Of a stretch of DNA of 64,000 nt, positions 33,274-42,456 are shown piece after piece. A model generated the notes under the pieces. The model did not search any database. It was not told the origin of the DNA and saw only the letters and a program-made list of their open reading frames with translations. How positions within the stretch are numbered: the first letter of the stretch is position 1; every line of letters begins with the position of its first letter. This DNA is from Actinomadura sp. K4S16 (GTDB taxonomy: Bacteria > Actinomycetota > Actinomycetes > Streptosporangiales > Streptosporangiaceae): NCBI RefSeq assembly GCF_008327685.1, contig NZ_BDDE01000011.1, positions 544,764-608,763 on the forward strand, written 5' to 3'. Made by a program: the position numbers and the translations under genes.

Positions 33274-34866
33274 ATGATCGAGGTCCGCGAGGTGGGGCAG
33301 CGCGCGGCCGGGGGGCGGCGGACGCTGCGGGAGGTGTCGCTGTCGATCGGCGCCGGGGAGCTGGTGGCGATCATCGGCGGCAGCGGTGCGGGCAAGACCA
33401 CCCTCCTGGACGCCATCGCGGGCGTCCGGCCGCCCGCCGAGGGCGAGGTCAGCTACGACGGCGGCGGGAGCGCTCCGGCCGCCGGCTCGCTCGGCTACGT
33501 CCCGCAGGACGACATCGTGCACCTGGAGATGCCGCTGCGGCGCACCCTGCGGTACGCGGCGGGGCTCAGGCTGCCCGCGGGGACGTCCCCGGAGCGGGCC
33601 GAGCGCGCCGTGGACGGCGTGCTGGAGGCGCTGGCGCTGACGGGCCGGGAGGGGCAGCGCGTCGGGTCGCTGAGCGGCGGTGAGCGCAAGCGGGCCAGCA
33701 TCGCGGTCGAGTTGCTGACGCGGCCGCGCGTGTTCTTCCTGGACGAGCCCACCTCCGGGCTCGACCCGGCGGCCGCGGCCGACCTGATGCGGCTGCTGCG
33801 CGGGCTCGCGGACGCGGGGACGACGGTGGTGCTCACCACGCACCACCCGCCGGACGTCCTCGTGTGCGACCGGGTGGCCGTCCTCTCCCAGGACGGGCGG
33901 CTGGCGTTCTACGGCGGCCCGCGCGAGGCCCGTGAGCGGTTCCGGGCGGACCGGGTGGAGGACATCTACCTGCACCTGGCCGAGGGGGACGCGCACGACT
34001 GGGAGGGGCGGTTCGGCGCGTCCGCTCCGCCGGCGTCCGGGCCGGGGATCGGCCCGCTGCGGCAGTGGGCGCTGCTCACCCGCCGCAGCCTGGACCTGCT
34101 CACCCGCAACCGGCTCACCCTCGCCGTGCTGATCGGCTCCCCGCTCATGGTGCTGGCGATGTTCGCGGTCCTGTTCCGCCCGGGCGCGTTCGCGCCGGAG
34201 TCCCCCAGCCCCGGCGCGACGGTGATGATCCTGTTCTGGATCGCGTTCGGCGGGTTCTTCTTCGGCCTGACCTACGGGCTCCTGCAGATCTGCAACGAGC
34301 TGCCCGTGCTGCGGAGGGAGCGGCTCACCGGCCTGAGGGTCGGACCGTACGTGCTGGCGAAGGCCGCCGTCCTGCTGCCGCTGCTGGCCGCGGTGGACGC
34401 GCTGATGCTCGGCGTCCTGCGGGCCCTGGACAGGCTGCCCGCGATGGGGTGGGGCACCTACGGGGAGCTGTTCGTGACGCTGCTGCTGTGCTCGGTTGCG
34501 GCGCTGGCACTGGGTCTGCTCGTGTCGGCGTCGGTCACCGATCCGGCCCAGGCCACGATGGCCCTGCCGATGCTCTGCTTCCCGCAGGTGCTGTTCGTCG
34601 GCGCGATCCTGCCCGTCCCAGTGATGGCGGCGCCCGGACGATGGCTCAGTTGCGCCATGTCCAACCGCTGGGCGTTCGAGGGGCTCGGGCACAGCCTCGG
34701 GGTGGACGGGCTCTGGGCGACGGGCCGCTCGCCGCTGGGCCCGCCCCTTCTCGCCTCGTACGGCGACACCTTCTCGCGGCCGGTCGCCGTGGACTGGGCG
34801 GTGCTGGGCGGGTTCGCCGCGTTGTTCCTCGCGGGAGCCTGCCTGGTCCTCACCCGCAGGACATAG
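33274..34866 (+). CDS. ABC transporter, ABCG/WHITE-type half transporter (ATPase fused to permease)
   Basis: A 530-residue protein with its ATPase in the first ~250 residues and an ABC-2 permease after residue ~260. Walker A is GGSGAGKTT, the signature LSGGERKRASIAVEL is the ABCG type, Walker B is VFFLDEPTSGLDP, and the H-loop is TTHHPP. The membrane half has about six helices with NELPVLRRERLTGLRVGPYVLAK. Half transporters of this form work as dimers and usually export lipids or drugs. The ATG at 33274 has GGGAGGA upstream. It follows the MocR gene by 92 bp and may be a separate unit. Confidence 0.9.
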   Translation: MIEVREVGQRAAGGRRTLREVSLSIGAGELVAIIGGSGAGKTTLLDAIAGVRPPAEGEVSYDGGGSAPAAGSLGYVPQDDIVHLEMPLRRTLRYAAGLRLPAGTSPERAERAVDGVLEALALTGREGQRVGSLSGGERKRASIAVELLTRPRVFFLDEPTSGLDPAAAADLMRLLRGLADAGTTVVLTTHHPPDVLVCDRVAVLSQDGRLAFYGGPREARERFRADRVEDIYLHLAEGDAHDWEGRFGASAPPASGPGIGPLRQWALLTRRSLDLLTRNRLTLAVLIGSPLMVLAMFAVLFRPGAFAPESPSPGATVMILFWIAFGGFFFGLTYGLLQICNELPVLRRERLTGLRVGPYVLAKAAVLLPLLAAVDALMLGVLRALDRLPAMGWGTYGELFVTLLLCSVAALALGLLVSASVTDPAQATMALPMLCFPQVLFVGAILPVPVMAAPGRWLSCAMSNRWAFEGLGHSLGVDGLWATGRSPLGPPLLASYGDTFSRPVAVDWAVLGGFAALFLAGACLVLTRRT

Positions 34867-34911
34867 AAACCCTTCTCCGCGGGCCATTTAAGGCCACCCC
34901 CGCACCCTTGT

Positions 34912-34926
34912 ATCCCCATTGGGGAT
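34912..34926. promoter_or_regulatory. Perfect palindrome upstream of the Moco-sulfurase-like gene
   Basis: ATCCCCATTGGGGAT is a perfect 7-bp inverted pair around one base, 48 bp before the start codon, in the AT-rich gap 34867-34974. Its single-base spacer argues against a terminator hairpin and for a protein-binding site. Confidence 0.4.
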
Positions 34927-34974
34927 TTTGGACCGTTTAGTGAGGAATGCGGCTTATGTAGGCGGGGGAGATTT

Positions 34975-36387
34975 GTGAGAATTTCATCCGGTTTCCGCGC
35001 CGAGCTCATGCCCGGCTACGCGGAGACGCGGCGGCTGGACGAGCTGCGGGCCGCCGAGTACGGCCACCTGGACGGGCACACGTACCTGGACTACACCGGC
35101 TCCGGCGTCGCCGCCGCCGCCCAGATCCGCGCGCACGCCGAGCGCCTCGCCGGGCGCTGCTACGGCAACCCGCACTCGGAGAACCCCACCTCCAGCGCCT
35201 CCACCGCGCTCGTCGAAGGGGCGCGGCGGGCCGTCCTGGAGTTCTTCAACGCCTCCCCCGAGGAGTACGCGGTGGTGTTCACCCACAACGCCACCGGAGC
35301 GTGCCGCCTCGTCGGGGAGGCCTACCCGTTCGGGCGCGGCCGGCGGCTCGTCCTCACCGGCGACAACCACAACTCGGTGAACGGGATCAGGGAGTTCGCG
35401 AAGGCGCGCGGCGCCGAGGTCGCCCACGTGCCCGTCCGCGGGCCCGACCTGCGCGTCCGCGAGGCCGAGCTCGCCGCGGCGCTGCGCGGCGGCGGCGGGC
35501 TGCTGGCGTTCCCCGCGCAGAGCAACTTCAGCGGCGTCCAGCACCCGCTGGGCTGGGTCGACCTCGCCCACGCGCACGGCTGCGACGTGCTCCTGGACGC
35601 GGCCGCGTTCGCGCCCGCCAACCGCCTCGACCTGAGCCGGGTCCGGGCCGACTTCGTCCCCGTGAGCTGGTACAAGGTGTTCGGGTACCCGACCGGCGTG
35701 GGCGGCCTGGTCGCCCGCCGGGAGGCGCTGGCCCGGCTGCGCCGCCCCTGGTTCGCGGGCGGGACGATCCAGGCGGTCAGCGCGCTCGGCGGCTGGCACG
35801 TCCCCGCGCCCGACGAGACGGCGTTCGAGGACGGCACCCTGAACTTCCTGTCCATCCCGGACGTGGAGTTCGGCATCCACTGGATCGAGGACATCGGCAT
35901 CGACCTCGTCCACCGCCGCGTCGGGTGCCTGACGGCGCTCCTTCTGCGCCGGCTCGCCGAGCTGCGCCACGCCGACGGCTCCCCCGTGATCCGGGTGTAC
36001 GGGCCGGAGGACGGCGACCGGCGCGGCGGCACCGTCTCGTTCAACGTGCTCGACCGGCGCGGCGCGGTCGTGGACGAGCGGATCGTCGCCCGCGACACCG
36101 CCGCCGCCGGCATCTCGGTCCGCACGGGATGCTTCTGCAACCCCGGCGCCGGCGAGGCCGCCTTCGGCATCCCCGAGCCCGCCCTGCGGAGCGCCGCGCA
36201 CCGGCGGACGCGGACCCTCGACGACTACCTCGACGTGCTCGGGCTGCCGAGCGGCGGCGCGGTCAGGGCGTCCCTCGGCCTCGTGTCCAACGCCGCCGAC
36301 GTCGAGCGCCTCGCCGGGTTCCTCGGCGCCGCCTACGCCGACCGGGAGCCCGACCGGGCCGGGCTCAGGCCCCGCGAGCGGTGCTGA
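34975..36387 (+). CDS. Class V aminotransferase, molybdenum-cofactor-sulfurase-like
   Basis: A 470-residue PLP enzyme related to the N-terminal domain of eukaryotic Moco sulfurase (ABA3/MOCOS). Landmarks are TYLDYTGSGVAA, the glycine-rich RCYGNPHSENPTSSAS, TGDNHNSVNGIREFA, FPAQSNFSGVQ, the PLP lysine in SWYKVFGYPTGVGGLV, and GISVRTGCFCNPGAGE, where the first Cys of GCFC is the expected persulfide cysteine. A cysteine desulfurase activity is likely. The GTG at 34975 has GGGGGAG upstream. No MOSC domain is attached, and no xanthine-dehydrogenase-type gene is near, though nasA also needs Moco. The target is unknown. Confidence 0.82.
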   Translation: MRISSGFRAELMPGYAETRRLDELRAAEYGHLDGHTYLDYTGSGVAAAAQIRAHAERLAGRCYGNPHSENPTSSASTALVEGARRAVLEFFNASPEEYAVVFTHNATGACRLVGEAYPFGRGRRLVLTGDNHNSVNGIREFAKARGAEVAHVPVRGPDLRVREAELAAALRGGGGLLAFPAQSNFSGVQHPLGWVDLAHAHGCDVLLDAAAFAPANRLDLSRVRADFVPVSWYKVFGYPTGVGGLVARREALARLRRPWFAGGTIQAVSALGGWHVPAPDETAFEDGTLNFLSIPDVEFGIHWIEDIGIDLVHRRVGCLTALLLRRLAELRHADGSPVIRVYGPEDGDRRGGTVSFNVLDRRGAVVDERIVARDTAAAGISVRTGCFCNPGAGEAAFGIPEPALRSAAHRRTRTLDDYLDVLGLPSGGAVRASLGLVSNAADVERLAGFLGAAYADREPDRAGLRPRERC

Positions 36388-36394
36388 GGGCCGG

Positions 36395-38893
36395 TCAGGA
36401 GCCCGCGCTCTCGACGACGGCGGCCCAGTCGGCCAGGAGCGCCTGCGCGGCGTCGGCGTCCGGCCCCTCGGCCCACAGGTGCGTCACGGCCTCCGCCGGG
36501 TCGGGCAGGACGAGGACCCAGCGGCCGTCGCCCTCGACCACGCGGACGCCGTCGGTGGTGTCGATCGTCCGGCCCGCCGCCGCCTCCACGACATGGCGCA
36601 TCACGCTGCCCTTGGCCGCCCACGGCGTCGGGACGGAGCGGCGCAGCAGGTGCGCGTCGGGGATGCGGCGGTCGATCTGCGACAGCGTCAGCCGCGTCCG
36701 CGCGACCAGCCCGACGAGCCGGACGAACGCCGCGATCCCGTCCACGGTGCCGCTGAACTCGGGCATCAGGAACCCGCCGCGCCCGTCCCCCGCGAAGACC
36801 ACGCTCGGCTGCGCGGCCGCCTTGGTCAGCACGTCCTGGGACGTGGAGGTCCACTCGACCTGCACGCCGTGGAACCGGCACACCTGCTCGGCGACCCGCG
36901 TCGTCGTCACCGGCAGCGCCACCTTGCCGCCGCGCCGCTCGGCCGCGACCAGGTCCAGCATCACCAGCAGGGCCCGGTCGTCGCCGACCAGCTCGCCGTT
37001 CTCGTCCACCAGGGAGATCCGCTCCCCCACCGGGTCGAACCGGACGCCGAACGCGGCCCGCGACGACGACACCAGCTCGCCGAGCCGCTCGAGGTCGCGC
37101 ATCCGCTCGGCGAGCGTCTCGGTCGGGTTGGCCTCGTCCAGGCCGGCGTTGCGGGTGAGGACCTCCACGCCGACCTTGCCGAGCAGGTTCGGCAGGACGA
37201 GCGAGGCCACCCCGCCCGCGCAGTCCAGGACGATCTTCAGCCCCGCCTCGCGGACGCCGCGGATGTCGACGCGGCGCAGCAGGTCGCGGGTGTAGGTCTC
37301 CACGACGCGCGGCGGGTAGGTCAGCTCGGCGATCTCGCCGGGGAACGCGCGGCGGTACTCCTGCCGGCCGAAGACGCGCTCCAGCTTGCGCTGCGCGCCC
37401 TGGGAGAGGTCGGCGCCGTCCGCGTCGAGGAACAGGATGTCGACGCCCTGCGGGTCGCCGAGGGTGGTGCGGATGTAGATGCCGCCGACGCTGTCCTCGC
37501 GGCCCGTCTCGAACCGGGCGACGGTCAGCGGCGTCGCCTCCAGGTCCTGGACGTTGATGGCGCTGGCGGTCAGCGCGCTGTTCACGGCGCGCTTCAGGGT
37601 GCGGGCCGCGCGGGAGACGTCCCGCCCGGTGACGACCGTCGAGCCCTTCTTCAGCGTCGTCGCGTAGGCGCTGGCGAGCCGGACCGCCAGCTCCGGGGTG
37701 ATCTCGACGTTGACGAGGCCGGACACCCCGCGCGGCCCGAACAGGTTGCGCTGCCCCCGCGACTCCCAGATCACGCTGGTGTTGACGACGGCGCCGGCCT
37801 CGATGGTCTTGAACGGGTACACCTTCACGCCGCTGGACACGTACGCCTCGGCCTCGATGACGCACTCGTCCCCGATGACGGCGCCCTCCTCCACCCGGGC
37901 GCCCGCCATGATGTCGGTGTTCTTGCCGACGACGCAGCCGCGCAGATTCGTGGACGGCGCCACGAACACGTTGTCGTGGACGATGGCGCGGTGCAGGAAC
38001 GCGCCCTCCTTCACCACGACGTTGCTGCCGAGGACGGTGAACTCGCGCAACTCGACGCCCGCCTCGACCTTCGCGTAGTCACCGATGTAGAGCGGGCCCT
38101 TGAGGACGGCCTCGGCGTCCACCTCCGCGCCCTCGGCGACCCACACGCCCGGCGACACCTCGAAGCCGTCGAGGTCGATGCCGACCTGCCCGGACAGCAT
38201 GTCCGCCTGGGCTTTGAGGTAGCTCTCGTGGGTGCCGACGTCCTCCCAGTAGCAGTCGGCCACGTACCCGAACAGGCGGGCGCCCTCGGCGAGGAGCTTC
38301 GGGAAGACGTCCCCGGACCAGTCGACCGGCTCGCCCTCCGCGACGTGCTCCAGGACCTCGGGCTCCATCACGTAGATGCCTGTGTTGACGGTGTCGGAGA
38401 ACACCTGGCCCCAGGTGGGCTTCTCCAGGAACCGCTGCACGCGGCCCTCGTCGTCCACGATGATGATCCCGAACTCCAGGGGGTTCGGGACGCGCTTCAG
38501 GCCGATGGTGACGAGGGCGTCGTTCTCCTCGTGGAACCGCACCATGTCGGTCAGGTCGATGTCGGTGAGCGCGTCCCCGGAGATCACCAGGAAGCGGTCG
38601 TCGCGCAGCGCCTCCTCGGCGTTCTTGACGCTGCCCGCGGTGCCGAGCGGCACCTCCTCGGTCGCGTAGCTCAGCGCCATGCCGAGCTCCTCGCCGTCGC
38701 CGAAGTAGTTGCGGATCAGCGCGGCCAGGAACTGCACGGTGACGACGGTCTCGCTGAACCCGTGCTTCTTCAGCAGCCGCAGCACGTGCTCCATGATCGG
38801 CCGGTTGACGAGCGGCAGCAGCGGTTTGGGCTGGTTGGCGGTCATCGGACGCAGCCGCGTCCCCTCGCCTCCCGCCATCACGACGGCCTTCAT
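36395..38893 (-). CDS. Mannose-1-phosphate guanylyltransferase fused to a degenerate phosphomannomutase domain
   Basis: An 832-residue protein. Residues ~1-235 are a nucleotidyltransferase (AVVMAGGEGTRLRPMTANQPKPLLPLVNRPI, GDALTDIDLTD); ~250-380 a left-handed beta helix (WVAEGAEVDAEAVLKGPLYIGDYAKVE and similar hexad repeats); ~390-830 a phosphohexomutase domain. In the mutase part the active-site serine motif (TASHNP in active enzymes) aligns with TTLGDP in GIYIRTTLGDPQGVDILFLDADG, so the phosphoserine is missing. It probably makes GDP-mannose and has lost mutase activity, or uses that half as a regulator. Similar fused proteins exist in other actinobacteria. The start overlaps the CDP-alcohol phosphatidyltransferase stop by ATGA. 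Confidence 0.82.
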   Translation of the reverse strand: MKAVVMAGGEGTRLRPMTANQPKPLLPLVNRPIMEHVLRLLKKHGFSETVVTVQFLAALIRNYFGDGEELGMALSYATEEVPLGTAGSVKNAEEALRDDRFLVISGDALTDIDLTDMVRFHEENDALVTIGLKRVPNPLEFGIIIVDDEGRVQRFLEKPTWGQVFSDTVNTGIYVMEPEVLEHVAEGEPVDWSGDVFPKLLAEGARLFGYVADCYWEDVGTHESYLKAQADMLSGQVGIDLDGFEVSPGVWVAEGAEVDAEAVLKGPLYIGDYAKVEAGVELREFTVLGSNVVVKEGAFLHRAIVHDNVFVAPSTNLRGCVVGKNTDIMAGARVEEGAVIGDECVIEAEAYVSSGVKVYPFKTIEAGAVVNTSVIWESRGQRNLFGPRGVSGLVNVEITPELAVRLASAYATTLKKGSTVVTGRDVSRAARTLKRAVNSALTASAINVQDLEATPLTVARFETGREDSVGGIYIRTTLGDPQGVDILFLDADGADLSQGAQRKLERVFGRQEYRRAFPGEIAELTYPPRVVETYTRDLLRRVDIRGVREAGLKIVLDCAGGVASLVLPNLLGKVGVEVLTRNAGLDEANPTETLAERMRDLERLGELVSSSRAAFGVRFDPVGERISLVDENGELVGDDRALLVMLDLVAAERRGGKVALPVTTTRVAEQVCRFHGVQVEWTSTSQDVLTKAAAQPSVVFAGDGRGGFLMPEFSGTVDGIAAFVRLVGLVARTRLTLSQIDRRIPDAHLLRRSVPTPWAAKGSVMRHVVEAAAGRTIDTTDGVRVVEGDGRWVLVLPDPAEAVTHLWAEGPDADAAQALLADWAAVVESAGS

Positions 38894-39561
38894 CGGGGGG
38901 TCTCAGCTCCCTTCTGGTCACCGGCGGGCGGTCCCGCGCCCGGACCGTCCGTCTCGGGCGGGGCGCCCGGGGGCGGCGCTCCGCGGCCGGCCAGCACCAG
39001 TTGCCGCGTCTGCGCCCAGTACAGGACGGCCGCCCACCAGTACAGGCCCGTGCCCCAGCCGGCGAAGGCCCACCCGATGACCCTCGCCGCGGTGGCCGCG
39101 CCCCCGTCGTGGTCGCCGAGCAGCAGCAGCGGGAAGGAGTACAGCAGGCACATCGTCGCCGCCTTGCCGATGAAGTGGACCGGCAGCGTGGGGCCGTAGC
39201 CGAGCCGCCGCATGATCGGCGCGATCGGCAGGATCGACACCTCGCGGGCGACGAGCACCAGCACCAGCCACAGCGGGATGATGTCGCGGATGGTGAGCCC
39301 GACGAGCGTGGCCAGGATGTAGAGGCGGTCGGCGGCCGGGTCGAGCACGGTGCCGAGCCTGCTCGTCTGGTTCAGCGCGCGTGCGAGCTTCCCGTCCAGC
39401 CAGTCCGACAGGCCCGCGAACACCAGCAGGCCGAGCGCCCACCAGTCCGCCTCGGCCAGCACGAGCCACAGGAACAGCGGGACGCCCAGGAGCCGGGCGA
39501 GGCTCAGGATGTTGGGCACCGTGAAGATCCGGTCCTGCGGGGCCTCCTGCAAAGTGCTCAC
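38890..39561 (-). CDS. CDP-alcohol phosphatidyltransferase (PgsA-like)
   Basis: A 223-residue membrane enzyme with about six helices. The family signature D-G-x2-A-R-x8-G-x3-D-x3-D is complete in SDWLDGKLARALNQTSRLGTVLDPAADR. It joins a CDP-diacylglycerol or similar donor to an alcohol such as glycerol-3-phosphate or inositol phosphate; PgsA type is most likely but the acceptor is not shown. The C-terminal ~30 residues are a soluble Pro/Gly-rich tail. Coupled by ATGA overlap to the guanylyltransferase gene, which links lipid and mannose metabolism. In mycobacteria the pgsA2 gene also lies near DUF881. Confidence 0.85.
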   Translation of the reverse strand: MSTLQEAPQDRIFTVPNILSLARLLGVPLFLWLVLAEADWWALGLLVFAGLSDWLDGKLARALNQTSRLGTVLDPAADRLYILATLVGLTIRDIIPLWLVLVLVAREVSILPIAPIMRRLGYGPTLPVHFIGKAATMCLLYSFPLLLLGDHDGGAATAARVIGWAFAGWGTGLYWWAAVLYWAQTRQLVLAGRGAPPPGAPPETDGPGAGPPAGDQKGAETPR

Positions 39562-39696
39562 CGACCCGTTCGCCTCCCCTGGTCCCCTTGATCCTGACCC
39601 TATCCGTAAGGGGTGGAAAGCCCCCCGGCGGCGTCCGGGTCGGAGTCGGGAGGGTCCCGGCGAACGTGCGCTACCGGATTCCCGCCGGGGCTCGCG

Positions 39697-40881
39697 TCAC
39701 GCCCGGTGCGGCGCCGCGGCGTCCGCGAGCGGCAGGACGGCCGTGACGACGAACCCGCCGGACTCGCCCGGCCCCGCGTCCAACGTCCCGCCTACGCTGC
39801 GCGCCCTCTCGATCATGCCGAGGATCCCGAAGCCCTCGGGCGGGGCGCCGGACGGGCCCCTGCCGTCGTCCGCGACCCGGACGACGAGCCCCGCGCCGTC
39901 CCGCTCCAGGCTCACCGTCGCGCGCTTCGCGGCGGCGTGCTTGACAACGTTGGTCAGGGCCTCCTGGACGATCCGGTACGCCGCGACGCCCGTCTCCGGC
40001 GGCAGCGTCCCGACGTCCCCGTCCCGGAGGTCGACGTCCACGCCGCCGCCGCGCGCCGCGCGCACGAGGTCGCCGATTCCGTGCGGGCCCGGCAGCGTCG
40101 AGGGGGCGCCCACGTCCGTGCCGCGCAGGACCTGGAGGGTGCCGCGCAGCTCGGTCCTGGCGTCCCGGCAGGTCGAGGCGATGGACGCGAGCGCGTCGGC
40201 CAGCTCGTCCCGGTCGAGGGGCCGGTCCCCGCGCACGAGGTGGGCCGCCGCGCCGGCCTGGACGCCGATGAGGGTGATGCTGTGCGCGAGGAGGTCGTGC
40301 AGGTCGCGGGCGATCCGCAGGCGCTCCTCGGCGACCCGCCGCCGCGCCTCCTCCTCCCGCGTCCGCTCGGCGCGCTCGGCCCGCTCGGTGATCGTCGCGA
40401 GCCGCGCGCGGTGCACCCGCCGCACCTGGACGGCGATCACGACCGACACCACGGCCTCGATGACCGCGATCTGCTCGCGCAGCGAGCCGCCGCCCGCCCG
40501 CATCGCCATGCCGACCACGCACACGGCGAGCAGGGACGCCGCGACGCCGAGCACGACCCGCACCCTGCGCCCGAGCACCGCGTAGGCGAACAGGGCGACG
40601 ACCTCGGCCGGCACCAGCGCGTGGTGCTGGTACTGGGCGAGGTGGTAGGGCAGTACCAGGACCACCAGCGCCGCCAGGCCCGAGGCCGGCCGGCGCCGGA
40701 TCACCGCGAGCGGCACGTGCGCCGCCACCAGCAGGAGCGCGCCCGGGGCGTCCAGCTCCCGGACGCCCGGCCACAGCACCGCCGCCGCGGTCGCGGCCAC
40801 CGCCAGCACCGCCGCCGCCGAAGCGTCCTTCACCGTCGCGTCGACCCGGGGCACCGTCAGCACGCGATCATTCTCCCCCAC
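39697..40881 (-). CDS. Sensor histidine kinase (HisKA_3 / NarL-type partner)
   Basis: A 394-residue kinase. Residues ~20-155 are about four to five membrane helices without a clear sensor domain; ~165-195 a coiled coil (ITERAERAERTREEEARRR); the phosphoacceptor is in ERLRIARDLHDLLAHSITLIGVQAG; the ATPase has VQEALTNVVKHA, VADDGRGP and GFGILGMIERARSVGG. These match kinases that pair with NarL/FixJ response regulators. No response regulator is adjacent on either side, which is unusual since such pairs are normally together. The ATG at 40881 is the first start that keeps all helices. Confidence 0.88.
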   Translation of the reverse strand: MGENDRVLTVPRVDATVKDASAAAVLAVAATAAAVLWPGVRELDAPGALLLVAAHVPLAVIRRRPASGLAALVVLVLPYHLAQYQHHALVPAEVVALFAYAVLGRRVRVVLGVAASLLAVCVVGMAMRAGGGSLREQIAVIEAVVSVVIAVQVRRVHRARLATITERAERAERTREEEARRRVAEERLRIARDLHDLLAHSITLIGVQAGAAAHLVRGDRPLDRDELADALASIASTCRDARTELRGTLQVLRGTDVGAPSTLPGPHGIGDLVRAARGGGVDVDLRDGDVGTLPPETGVAAYRIVQEALTNVVKHAAAKRATVSLERDGAGLVVRVADDGRGPSGAPPEGFGILGMIERARSVGGTLDAGPGESGGFVVTAVLPLADAAAPHRA

Positions 40882-40998
40882 GTGCGCGCGACCCGCGCAG
40901 CGGTCCTCGCCCGCGCGGACGATCTTTCGCGCCGGGCCCCGTGCGGCGCCGCGGGGCCGCCCTATAGTTCTGCAAACCCCGTCACGAAGGGCCGACAG

Positions 40999-42033
40999 TT
41001 GTCCGTCCCCCCGCCCGCCGTCCCCCCGCCCGGACTACGGATCACGCTCGGCGCGCGAGCGTACCGCCGGCCGCTCGGCCTCCTGCTCGCCGCGCTCGCG
41101 GTCGGCGCCGCCGCCCTGCCGGCGGCCCGCTCCGGCCTCGGGTCCTGGGAGCCGGAGAGTGCCCGCGGGGCCCTGCTGCTGTGCGGCGGCGGCTGCCTTC
41201 TGGCCTCCCTCGCCGCCGTCCTCTGGGCCGTCCGCCTCCACCTGACCCGCCTCGTCGTCACCATCGACGCGGAGGGTGTGGTTCTCCGCCGAAGCGGGCG
41301 GGAGGCGCGCGTCCCGGCCGGAGCGGTGGACGCGGTGGGGATCAGGTGGCCGGTAAGCGACCCCGTGTGGACGCTCTGGCTCGACCCGGAGCGGGCGCCG
41401 GGCGTCGAGGCCGTCGCCCCGGTGGACGGGAAGGCGGTCGCCCTGCTCAGGGACCGGACGCTCCCCTCCGGATGGCTCCAAGCCGTGCGGACCGCGACCG
41501 CCGAGACCCTCGGCGCGGCCTGGCGCGTCGTCGACGACGAGGGCGAGGAGGTCCCGCCGCCCGCGGCCGGCGCCCTGTCCCGTGCCCCGCAGATCGCCGT
41601 GGACGGCAGGGGCCGGTACCGCGACCGGGACGGCGGCGCGGTCCTCGCCGTGGCCTGCCGGCGGCGCGGCCGGAGGACCGTCGTGCTGCGCGACCCCCAC
41701 GCCGCCGCGCTGCTGGTGGTCCGGGGCCCCTCCCGGTTGCCGGGCCGCGACCGCGTGCGCGTCCTCGACCCCGCCGGGCGCACCCTCGGGTTCCTGCGCG
41801 GCCCGCGCGAGCCGTCCTTCCACACCGCCGGCGGGATGCTCCTCGGCAGCACGCGCGAGACCGGCGGCGGCCTCGTCGTCACCGGCATCGACGGCCGGCG
41901 CTCGGCCGCGCTGGGCACCGGCGGCGAGGGCGACCGAGACGAGGTCCGGCTGGAGCGGTCGCCGTCCGCCCCGGACCCGCTCCGCACCCTGGCCCTCGCG
42001 CTGCCGGTCGCGTTCCGCCCGGGCCGCCGCTAG
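40999..42033 (+). CDS. Hypothetical membrane protein with PH-like region
   Basis: A 344-residue protein I do not recognise. Two hydrophobic helices lie near residues ~25-45 and ~58-80 (RALLLCGGGCLLASLAAVLW). They are followed by a beta-rich part (LVVTIDAEGVVLRRSGREARVPAGAVDAVGIRW) resembling a bacterial PH/GRAM-like domain, then more beta strands with repeated RD/GR pairs. The chosen TTG start at 40999 has GAAGGG 8 bases upstream; the frame has no nearby ATG or GTG before it. It diverges from the histidine kinase gene by 117 bp and converges with trmO. Any function is unknown. Confidence 0.6.
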   Translation: MSVPPPAVPPPGLRITLGARAYRRPLGLLLAALAVGAAALPAARSGLGSWEPESARGALLLCGGGCLLASLAAVLWAVRLHLTRLVVTIDAEGVVLRRSGREARVPAGAVDAVGIRWPVSDPVWTLWLDPERAPGVEAVAPVDGKAVALLRDRTLPSGWLQAVRTATAETLGAAWRVVDDEGEEVPPPAAGALSRAPQIAVDGRGRYRDRDGGAVLAVACRRRGRRTVVLRDPHAAALLVVRGPSRLPGRDRVRVLDPAGRTLGFLRGPREPSFHTAGGMLLGSTRETGGGLVVTGIDGRRSAALGTGGEGDRDEVRLERSPSAPDPLRTLALALPVAFRPGRR

Positions 42034-42051
42034 CCGGGCGGCCGGAGCCGG

Positions 42052-42456
42052 TCAGATGACGGGCTTGACGTCCAGGATGGGCGTCCCGTCCACGGCCTCC
42101 ATGTCGCGGACGCGCAGCCGCCGCCCGCTGACCTGGAGGATCTCGACCGGATGCAGGCCGACCGGATTCGGCCGGTCCGGCGAGCGGGTCGCGAACACGC
42201 CGGTCTCGGGGTTGGCCGGGTCGTTGCGCGGCCGCGTCCGCAGGACCTCGCGCGACGCCTGGTGCAGCCAGGTGAGCACGATGATCCGGTCGCCGGGGCG
42301 GAGCCCGTCGAGGGCGGCGCGGTAGGCCGGTTCGAAGACCAGCCAGGCCTCGGGGGCGCCTTCGGTGCCCTGCTTCGGCGCCGCCGCGCGGTCGGTGAGC
42401 GGCGAGGAGACGTGCCCGACCGGTGTGAGCGTGACTTCCCTGTCGACGTGGGACAT
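42052..42456 (-). CDS. trmO: tRNA (t6A37) methyltransferase TrmO
   Basis: A 134-residue TsaA/TrmO-fold protein that N6-methylates threonylcarbamoyladenosine at tRNA position 37. The start TPVGHVSSPLTDR and the signature FATRSPDRPNPVGLHPVEIL (written here in the family form) identify it, as does IIVLTWLHQA. The E. coli protein is longer (about 235 residues) with a C-terminal domain missing here; short forms are common in actinobacteria. It converges with the hypothetical membrane gene and diverges from the TPP riboswitch. Confidence 0.85.
   Translation of the reverse strand: MSHVDREVTLTPVGHVSSPLTDRAAAPKQGTEGAPEAWLVFEPAYRAALDGLRPGDRIIVLTWLHQASREVLRTRPRNDPANPETGVFATRSPDRPNPVGLHPVEILQVSGRRLRVRDMEAVDGTPILDVKPVI

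Noticed and set aside
34912..34926. Palindrome read as terminator of the ABCG gene
   Set aside because: The spacer is one base, too short for an RNA loop; a protein site is more likely.
39613..40998. Plus-strand frame upstream of 40999 joining the hypothetical membrane gene
   Set aside because: This part lies antisense to the histidine kinase and lacks recognisable sequence; the good Shine-Dalgarno at 40985-40990 and TTG 40999 give the start.
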